64,000 nucleotides of DNA from Alectoria sarmentosa (Eukaryota > Ascomycota > Lecanoromycetes > Lecanorales > Parmeliaceae): the NCBI GenBank assembly GCA_009733775.1, contig WOGZ01000042.1:62001-126000 (forward strand), written 5' to 3'. A program made the position numbers and the translations under genes. The notes under the pieces were generated by a model, which was not told where the DNA came from, made no database searches, and saw nothing but the letters and a program-made list of their open reading frames with translations. Positions within the stretch are counted from its first letter, which is position 1. The number at the start of each line of letters is the position of its first letter. Positions 55,084 through 64,000 of this stretch are shown piece by piece.

Positions 55084-58000
55084 ATGACCTCGAGGTGAGT
55101 CAGCGAACGAAGTCCCTCATTGGATCCTCAACTAATCATCACGTGCAGACTAGATCGCCTAGTAACGTATGACTACTGGCTGCATGAAATGACCCTGACC
55201 TCGGCTAACATTGACAGGCTTCTTGAGACAGGCTCCACACAACTTATCAGAAACACTGCTGCCCAGCAACTCGGAGATGTGCAGAAGCAGCATCCAGATG
55301 AATTATTCAACCTCTTAACCCGAGTCCTTCCCTTCCTCAAATCCAAATCATGGGATACACGCACTGCCGCAGCCAAAGCTATTGGCGGCATCGTCGAAAA
55401 CGCTAGTCGCTTCGATCCGAATGGCGATGATGGCGTCAACGGCTTCAATGCGGATGACTCGATTAAAAGCGAAGCCACGGATGACCCTTTTAATCTTCCC
55501 TCGCTTCCTTGGGGCCATCATCAGCTACAGCTGAAGACTCTTGACCTCACAGCCATCTTGACTAACGGCAAGAAGCTTTTGGGCAGTGGAGTCAAGGACC
55601 AGGACTATGCCGTCGCATCTATGGACCCGGCGACGAGGCTGGACTTCCAAAGAAGAGCCTCATACGCCACCTTAGGACTATCTGGCGGAGATGTCGACGA
55701 TCAAATCTCCAAGATCCTTAGCGAGATGAATATTCCCAAATCTGATACATACGCTATCCGTGTGGTTCCAACCATGCCCAAAGTCGACACCTCGGAAAGT
55801 ATGATCTCGGATGACCAGGCGATGCGGTCACCAAGTCCCTTCACGCCTGGTGGAGACCCTGCCCAGACATCAGTTGATGGATCCGGACTCAGCAAGCGTC
55901 AGCTGAACCAGTTGAAGCGGAAAAAGAAGCTTGATGCCAGATCACAAGCAAGCAAAGTTAGGGTGGTGGATCTTGCGACTCGTCGACCAAGTAATAACAC
56001 ACCAATTACGCCCGCCACATCTGAACCATTCGCAATCAAGTCTAGCATCAAGCAAGAAATAGACGCTGACGGCGATACGGATATGTACTCACTGACTCGT
56101 GCTAACGTAGACGAGGATGCCAAAATTGTTTCTGACTTCAAAGGCTCCATTGTTCCGGAGAGATCCGTCTTACGGACTGAAGCCGAGGAAGAAGGACTTG
56201 AGTGGCCTTTTGAACGATTGTGCGAGGTGCTTACAGTAGACCTCTTCGACCACCACTGGGAGATCCGGCACGGGGCAGCTATGGGCTTACGTGAAGTCAT
56301 TCGCGTCCATGGCGGAGGTGCCGGTCGAGAGCGTGGAAGGAGTAGGTCTGTCAATGATCAGATCAACAACAGATGGCTGGATGATTTGGCTTGCCGCTTG
56401 TGCGCTGTCTTAATGCTGGACCGCTTCGGGGACTACATCTCGGACAATGTCGTCGCACCGATTCGCGAGACTATTGGACAGACTCTTGGTGCTCTCATGG
56501 CGCATCTGGAAGCCGCGACGGTGACTTCGGTCTATCAAATATTGTACCGTATGGTCATGCAGAAAGGACTGCAGCTCACAACGCGCATATGGGAGGTGTG
56601 CCATGGGGGCATGATCGGGCTTCGGTACCTCGTGGCAGTCCGAAGCGATCTGCTCGTGAAAGACAACGGCCTAATGGATGGTGTTGTAGAAGCAGTCATG
56701 AAAGGCCTGGCGGACTTTGACGACGACGTTCGTGCAGTCAGTGCTGCTACTCTGACTCCAATCGCTAAAGAGTTCGTTTCTCTGCGTCCTGCTGCACTTG
56801 ATGATCTTATGAACATCGTCTGGGACTGCCTGTCAGATATTCGAGACGACCTCAGCGCGAGTACTGGATTTGTAATGGATCTCCTTGCCAAGCTCTGCAG
56901 TTTCCCAGAAGTGTTGGTCGCAATGCAGGGGAACGCAGCAAAAGACGAGGACCATTCGTTCACCAGCCTTGTTCCGAGGTTGTACCCTTTTCTTCGACAT
57001 ACGATTACTAGCGTGCGGTCTGCCGTCCTTCGCGCTTTGCAGACTTTCCTACGAATCGGAAGTCAAGATACAAGGGGCTGGGTAAATGGAAGAATACTCA
57101 GGCTTGTCTTTCAGAATTTACTCGTGGAGCGCAATGAAACGACACTCGCTTTATCTCTGGAAGTCTGGAATGCTCTTTTGGACGCACTTGTCGAGAAAAA
57201 TGACTCGGAAGCTAATTCTGACTTCCTAGAGCACATGCACGACTTTTTGATCTTGGCCCTTCACCCAGTTGGCACCTCGCGGAATCCTCTACCGATCGAG
57301 CTATGCTACTTCATGAAGCCTTCTGGGCAGCTTTATGGACCACCCAACCCTGAGATGATCAAAGCAGCTTCTCAACAGGCCACCGAACCAGCTGTTAAGC
57401 GGAGAAAGCGGTCCGAAAAGAAGGAGGAGCCGCCATCATCAGCTCACAACGTCGATGGGCACATGATCTCTGGTGACGTTGACCTCGTGGGTGTCGATAC
57501 ACTGATCAGATCGAGAATGTACGCTGGCAAAGCAATCGCCCGGGCATTGGCTCTCTATCCGCCCCTTGAGACCAGCTTGAACGGCCTTTCTGATGGCTTA
57601 CGATCGCCTTTTTCAACGACACAAATGATTTCTGGGCTGGTCATTGAAGAGTATGCTCGGCAACTCTCGAGTCCCTTTGGCAGGATCGGTAGATTCAATC
57701 CAGAGCTTTCGTCGGTCCTTGACACTGAACGACCTGGAAGCTACAGCGATCTCTTGCCATACCTCAGGATTGTACGAGCTCAATGTCAAGCATTGCAGAA
57801 CGCTTTCCGAGATCACGGACACGTATCTCAAGCTAAGTTGCCATCCCTCGCCATTGTGGTCCAAGGCGAGATCGGCGCTGGCCCAACTGCCTTCTCCATA
57901 CCTAATGCAGAAGCTTGTGTCGGCACTGATTTCGACCGATTGAAGAAGGCTCTTACGCCGGCCCACCGGATCACATCGTTCCAAGTTCTTACCGACGCTC

Positions 58001-60971
58001 GCACAGCAACCGTTGAAGCAATCGACGAGGCTAAGAAAGTGAAATCGGAGAGAGATATGCGCATCAGAGCCGCTGCTGCGTCTGCGCTCATCGCCGTTGG
58101 AGAGATTCCTAAGAAGCCAAGCGGCCTCATCAAAGGTGTCATGGACAGTATCAAGATGGAAGAGAATGTCGAATTGCAAAAGCGATCAGCTTTCTCGATT
58201 GCATCTCTGCTTAATCATTACGCGTCCACACAAAAGCGTGGACCTGCTGATAAAGTCACTGCAAATTTGATGAGTTTCTACTGTATCGACACATCAGAGA
58301 CTCCAGAGTTTCGCAACAACGCCATAAAGTCGGATGTGATCCTATCGCTCCATAAAGAAGAAGACCGGAAAGATTATGCCAATACGTCTGACTACGAGAA
58401 AGAAGCCAGAAGCGCAAGGATCACCCGGCGAGGTACCAAGGAAGCGCTTGATCAGCTGTGTCAGCTGTTTGGTACTCAAATATTTGAAAAAGCACCAGTC
58501 TTGAAGTCCAAGATCGAAACCCCTCTGCGTCAAGCCTTCGGCAACGACTCACCAATGAGCCTGGAGGACAACACGGAATTTGGTCAGGAGGTTGTAGATG
58601 GCCTTTCGATACTACGCGCTCTGGTACCGAATATGCACTCGACTCTTTATCCCTTCGTGATCGAATTGATGCCTCTGGTTGCCAAAGCATTGCGTAGCCA
58701 ACTATCAGTCTTCCGATATGCAGCTGCCAAATGCTTTGCGACAATATGCAGTGTCTTGAGGATTGAGGGGATGACGATGTTGGTCGAGCACGTTCTCCCA
58801 TTCAGTGGTTCCGATGACCTCCATTGCAGACAGGGTGCGATCGAGCTGGTGTATCACCTCATTCACGTGATGGAAGATAGTATTTTGCCCTACGTTATCT
58901 TCCTTATAGTTCCTGTTCTAGGCCGCATGAGCGATTCTGACAACGACGTACGGCTGATCGCAACAACAACCTTTGCCACTTTAGTGAAGCTTGTACCATT
59001 AGAAGCTGGCATCCCAGATCCACCAGGGTTTCCCGAGGCATTACTTAAGGGCAGGGATCGAGAACGCAAGTTCATATCGCAAATGCTAGACTTCAAGAAG
59101 GTTGAGCCCTTCGAGCTTCCAGTGGCCATCAAAGCTGAGTTGCGATCATACCAGCAAGAAGGTGTCAATTGGCTCGCTTTTCTAAATCGCTACCACCTTC
59201 ATGGTATCCTCTGCGACGATATGGGCCTTGGAAAGACCCTGCAAACACTGTGCATTGTAGCGAGCGACCATCATACTCGAGCCGAAGAATATGCGAAGAC
59301 CAAATCTTCAGAAAATCGAAAACTTCCATCTCTCATTGTCTGCCCACCAACGCTTTCGGGCCACTGGCAGCAAGAGATCCAACAATTTGCGCCATTCTTG
59401 TCTTGCATGGCTTATGTCGGACCTACCGCGGACAGGGCCAGATTGAGAGACCTGCTTGGTGAGACAGATGTAGTCATTACCTCTTATGATATCTGTAGGA
59501 ATGACATCGACGTCTTCATGCCATTCAATTGGAACTACTGTGTTCTTGATGAGGGTCATCTCATCAAGAATCCAAAGGCCAAGACCAGCATGGCTGTCAA
59601 GCGACTCGTCAGCAATCATCGCCTTATTCTTTCCGGAACCCCTATACAAAACAATGTCCTCGAACTTTGGTCCCTCTTCGACTTCCTGATGCCCGGCTTC
59701 CTGGGCTCGGAAAAGGTGTTCCTGGACCGCTTTGCCAAACCAATAGCCGCATCTCGCTTCAGCAAATCTTCCTCTAGAGAACAAGAAGCCGGCGCTCTTG
59801 CCATTGAAGCTCTACACAAACAAGTCTTACCCTTTCTCCTTCGCCGCCTAAAAGAGGAAGTACTCGACGACCTCCCGCCCAAGATCATACAGAACTACTA
59901 CTGCGACCTCTCGGAATTGCAGAAGAAGCTCTTCGAAGACTTTTCTAAGAAGGAGCGCAAGACTCTCAACGACAAAGCTAGCAGCGACAGCAAGGAAGCC
60001 AAACAACATATTTTCCAGGCACTACAGTACATGCGCAAGCTGTGCAACTCGCCATCTCTCGTCGTAAAGGAAGACCACAAGCAGTACGCTGCCATACAAT
60101 CTCAGCTCGCTCGCCAAAACTCCAGCCTCAAAGACGTTGCTCACGCACCCAAGCTTACAGCTCTACGTGACTTACTGGTAGATTGCGGTATCGGCACCGA
60201 TCCTGCCGAGAACAACAACTTTGTCTCTCCCCACCGTGCCCTCATATTCTGCCAAATGAAAGAAATGCTGGATATAGTTGCCAACGATGTCCTGCGCGCT
60301 CTCCTTCCCTCCGTTCAGTACCTGCGCCTAGATGGCAGCGTGGAAGCCAACAAGCGGCAGAACATCGTCAATCAATTCAATACGGATCCCAGTTATGATT
60401 GTCTTCTGCTGACTACCAGCGTTGGTGGATTAGGTCTGAATTTGACGGGTGCCGATACCGTGATCTTTGTGGAGCATGACTGGAATCCGCAGAAGGATCT
60501 GCAGGCTATGGACCGCGCGCACAGGATTGGACAGAAGAAGGTGGTGAATGTGTATCGGCTGGTGACAAGGGGGACGTTGGAGGAGAAAATCTTGAAGTAT
60601 GTTGGGCTTTCCGTCATCTACACCAACATCTACGTTATCGAAACCCTTTGCTGACTTGATGATGCTGCAGTCTTCAACGCTTCAAAATCGACGTGGCTTC
60701 CACCGTTGTGAACCAACAAAACGCCGGGCTCGCAACCATGGAAACGGACCAGATTCTCGATCTCTTCAATCTCGGCGAGACCGCGCCGGCCACTACGATT
60801 GACAACAAGGACATAGACGGCAGGGAAGAAGACATGGTGGATGTGACGACTGGTGAAGTCAAGGAGAAGGGCAAGAAAGGGTGGCTGGATGATTTGGGAG
60901 AGTTGTGGGATGAGAGGGCGTATGAGGAGGAGTTCGATTTGGGAGGGTTCTTGAAGACGATGAAGATGTGA
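55084..60971 (+). CDS. mot1: Mot1/BTAF1, TBP-removing Snf2-family ATPase
   Basis: Model: join(55084..55094, 55149..55166, 55218..60596, 60671..60971), 1902 aa, normal for Mot1. It uses ATP to strip TATA-binding protein from DNA. N-terminus: MTSRLDRLVTLLETGSTQLI is only recovered by removing two introns, one being a stop-free 51-nt (3n) intron at 55167-55217. Then a long HEAT-repeat array. Helicase motifs: DDMGLGKTLQTL (Walker A), VLDEGHLIKNP (the DEGH box typical of Mot1), LSGTPIQNNVLELWSLFDFL, TTSVGGLGLNLTGADTVIFV, DRAHRIGQKKVVNVYRL. The last intron restores LNLQRFKIDVASTVVNQQNA and the C-terminal end. Exons 1 and 2 are 11 and 18 nt. Exon 3 is a single 5.4-kb exon. Confidence 0.95.
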
Positions 60972-61614
60972 ATGGGGTGCGGACAATTACCAACTGTCTT
61001 GGGGAGGTGGAGGCTATTTTGATGTGAACGAGGAGAAGACTCGTACGGGTAAGGAAGCATTGGTCCTGCTGCATGCATATTAGCGATGAGCGCCCTTTTG
61101 AGCATTGATATGGCGGTAAGGTCGATTTCTGGCCTGTGGTTTCAGTTTGGGGTTTAGGTATGAACCTAGATTGAACGGTAGTCTGAGTTCACCATCTCGA
61201 TATGATCCCAATAAGCTTTTCGACATGCCTGCAAAGATGCCAGGCGCGTGAACTGCGAATTCGAAAAGGGTACGCAAGAGGTGATTTCAAAGACTGGAAA
61301 GCGACCATGCGAAAAGCGACCGCGCCCTGAGGATGGAGAGGATCTGTACTAGTACGGAGACGATGCCCTTTACGGAAGAGAAGCTCACTTCATGCTCGGG
61401 GCGCAAGGCCAAGCTATCAGGGGTAAATTTAAGGCTGAGACCAAGGACCGCGAGTTGCCGCTCCAAGGATGCTCCGAGGCTGAGGTTCAGGCAGCCATAT
61501 ACATTCCGAGTGACAGGCCATCTCGGCACTATGTATCATTCATTCCATCTGCTACCATCGCATTTCGTGTGCAAAATGCCACTTCCGACTCTCCCACGAC
61601 TGGAATAGCCTCAA
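60972..61614. other. Intergenic region between mot1 and the NLR-like relic
   Basis: No intact gene. A frame at 61392-61628 reads like protein (RGKFKAETKDRELPLQGCSE) and is preceded by a stop. It may be part of the decayed locus that follows, but I cannot link it. Confidence 0.4.
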
Positions 61615-64000
61615 ATGAGCGCCCTGATTAGCGGCCGACCCGTTCGTGTTGGCCTCCAGCCTGGCCATCGAGGTCACGCATTCCTACGTCCGGGATGTTC
61701 ACAACGCCTTGAAAGATGCCAAAGGAATTTGATGCGGTATTCGTTGGCCTCTCTGAGGTGGAGGGGCGGAGGCGATTGGAAAGATTTCTTGAAGATAAGG
61801 CGCTGTGAGCATCTTGGTATGAAGAAATCTCGGTACTTTTTTTGACTTATAAGATTGCCAAAAATAAAGCTGGAAGAGACCTGCCCAAAGCTGCAACCGC
61901 GACTTCAAGACCACAGAGCGATCCGTATCGTACGGCAGTTGACAAGGTCAATGGCGAGTAAGGATCATCGGCAAGCCATCGAGGACCTTCATCGATAGAT
62001 GCACGTATTCTATACGCTTTGACCATTGATGGATGTACACTTCTTGCTAGAACAGCTGACGAAGTGTCTTCTTTCTTAAGTTTTCAAGTGAAGACCTTGG
62101 AAGAGACCAAGAGGATATCGAAACCTCTTCCTGTACTGTTGAGAAGCGCAGAGGAAGCAATGAAATCAACGGAAACTTTACAAAATACGGTCTCAGCCCT
62201 CAGGAAGGTTGATACAGCTGTTGCAGACATAGCACGGGGTGTGCAAAAACTTTTAAATCATGAAGAGCGCGAAGCCTTGGAAATTCGAGATGGAAAAAGA
62301 CATGAGCTACTGCAATGGATCTCAAATCTTGACTTTCGACCGAAACACACCGATATTCTTAGTCTTCGCTCACCAAATACTGGGACTTGACTACTCGAGA
62401 CGAAAACTTTCAAATATAGTTGAAAAGGGAAAGCTCTTCTGGCATTTGGTGCCCTGGAGTACCAGGCGCTAGACCGTTCTCTCATCCATGTTAGTTCATC
62501 ATTTACGATCGCATCTTTATGCATCGAGCACCATAGTCGCCTATGTGTACTTTGACTACAAAGACAAAGAGAGACAGACAGTGCCGGCAATCTTATCCAA
62601 ATTGTTAGGACAATGTCTGGACCAAATAGAATCATGCCCGAAGAAGTTGAGCGATTGTACAATTTGCAGGCCAAGAGACCAAAAACAAAATAAGCTTGAG
62701 AGTACCCAGTGCATCTCACTGATAAAATGGTTGACTCAAGGTGCTCGTAAAGTGTTCTTGGTCTTTGATGCACTCGACGAGTGTCCGGAATTCGACGACC
62801 AATCTTACAAGGTTAGAGCTGAGATGATTGGTGCTGTAAGTACCATTTCCGACTTCGCTAGCGTGTTTGTCACATCCCGGCCGCACGTGGATCTGTCGCT
62901 GGCAATGAAAGGTTGTTTGAAATCAGAAATCTTTGCGCATAAAATATGCTTTTCTATCTTCAGGATCGGATGAGAGGTTATCTACGACTTCGAAAGATAC
63001 TAGGTCTTGAATCGGAATCGGCACGGTACATTGGGATACTATTTGTATGAAGGCGCATGGAATGTAGGTCTGAGCTTTCCTGCTTACTGCTACGAAGGTT
63101 CTAATCAGTACAGGTTTCTACTTGCTCGGCTTCAAATGGACTCGATGATCAATCAAACTAGCTCTAGGAATATGCATAGAATTTAAGACTTCTGCCAGAA
63201 AGACTTAATCACACATTCGATGATGCTCTGGAAAGGATCAAAAGTCAAACGAAGGAGTATTTTTTGTTGGCAGAACTCGGGGTTTTCTACGCAAAAAGGC
63301 CGCTGAGAATCGCTGAACTCTGTGAGGCTGTCGCGATTGAGCCTGATGACAAGTATCTTGATCGTTCCGGTTTTTATGAGATTGAATTACTCTTCCGTGT
63401 TTACTGTGGCTTGATTACCATTGACGAAAAAGATGATGTGATTCGATTAGTCCATTGTTCGTTCCAAGAGTACCTTACCACTTGCTGGAGTACTGAGTAC
63501 CCAGATGCATAAAGAACTTGCCTTACTTCCCAAAGCCTTGAGAATGTGGCCATGCGGAGGAATATTCAAGATGAAGCTCATATTGAAGACGACCAATCTT
63601 TGAAAGATCTTCAAGAACATGGTCTTATTGGATACGTCAGCTGCTATTGGGTGAACATGTGAAAGTGCGCTTTGAGAGTGAGCTTGAAGAATCCATACAG
63701 GATCTCTTTCGGAAGAAAGGGCAACTGCTGAAGATATTCAATCTATATTACAACGTTCGATTCAGTCCACACACTTTTTCAGGAACGACTTCCCCAACAC
63801 ACGATGCTATCATCTGGGGCATGGTGCGTATCCTGAGAGTTCTCATAGATCTCGGCGCAAATTTCGATTCCAGAGACGATAAAGGGCAAACGCCGCTCAT
63901 TTTGGCGATGTTGAATGGGCAAGAAACTGCAGCGCGCCTTCTTTTGGATTCTGGGGCAGAAACATGACACAATGAACTTGCGAGGCTTGCGACCGTTGAC
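61615..64000 (+). pseudogene. Decayed NACHT-ankyrin (NLR-like) gene, runs past window end
   Basis: Pieces in different frames, in the order of one fungal NLR: N-terminal domain (61637-61729, SSLAIEVTHSYVRDVHNALK, stop TGA at 61730; then +1 frame 61725-61805, DAVFVGLSEVEGRRRLERFL, stop at 61806); linker (62019-62387, ending PNTGT then TGA where Trp is expected); NACHT P-loop relic CPGVPGA at 62450-62470 followed by a frame change exactly where G-K should stand, then TVLSSM; VAYVYFDYKDKERQTV; Walker B VFLVFDALDE (about 62750-62790); winged-helix-like AKRPLRIAELCEAVAIEP to VRLVHCSFQEYLTT (63264-63511); ankyrin repeats (63647-63967, DKGQTPLILAMLNGQETAAR), with another frame change at 63966. Such proteins sense non-self and can trigger cell death. 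At least six lesions make function impossible here. Confidence 0.82.

Noticed and set aside
1..64000. CRISPR array, bacterial operon, or biosynthetic gene cluster
   Set aside because: No direct-repeat/spacer pattern; genes are spliced and eukaryotic; no backbone enzyme (PKS, NRPS, terpene cyclase) is present.

Overview
The window looks like chromosomal DNA of a filamentous ascomycete (Pezizomycotina; Dothideomycetes would fit, but I cannot fix the class). The reasons are short spliceosomal introns (about 46-150 nt, mostly GT-AG), intron-rich housekeeping genes on both strands without operons, and typical fungal families: a vacuolar membrane M28 protease, a glutaminase A-like secreted enzyme, GrrA, a Snl1/Bag-type co-chaperone, and a NACHT-ankyrin gene. 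Splice models were built by hand from donor and acceptor sites, frame continuity and remembered family sequence. Nothing was searched or aligned by computer.

Layout. 0-9.5 kb: J-domain protein (+), cysteine-motif protein of unknown role (+), AP-1 gamma-adaptin (-). 9.5-16.5 kb: sterol O-acyltransferase (+), membrane-anchored ubiquitin-like/BAG protein (+), vacuolar membrane protease (-). 16.8-24 kb: methyltransferase-like gene broken by one stop, ribosomal protein uL13, acyl-CoA synthetase-like enzyme, F-box/LRR protein GrrA (all +). 24-30 kb: degenerate repeat tract, TPR protein (-), MAPEG protein (+), LIM-domain protein (+). 30-42 kb: arrestin-like protein with an apparent frameshift (-), bZIP factor with a GC-AG intron (+), Stm1/SERBP1-like RGG protein (+), small secreted protein (-), tRNA-like relic, lysine-rich unknown (+). 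42-50 kb: glutaminase A-like (+), unknown 552-aa protein (-), Mediator Med10 (-), decayed F-box-like pseudogene (+). 50-61 kb: Ark1/Prk1-family kinase (-), Mot1 (+). 61.6-64 kb: heavily decayed NACHT-ankyrin (NLR-like) pseudogene running off the window.

How they relate. I see no biosynthetic cluster, CRISPR array, intact transposon or obviously foreign island. The intact genes serve general cell biology: membrane traffic and endocytosis (gamma-adaptin, Ark1/Prk1-type kinase, arrestin-like adaptor), sterol ester storage, SCF ubiquitin ligase control of nutrient signalling, transcription (Med10, Mot1, bZIP) and translation (uL13, Stm1-like). The unusual content is gene decay (four broken genes or relics at different stages) and splicing features: a GC-AG intron, stop-free 3n introns in two large genes, very small exons, and a donor site that contains the stop codon of the unspliced frame. 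I did not find a clearly new biological system.
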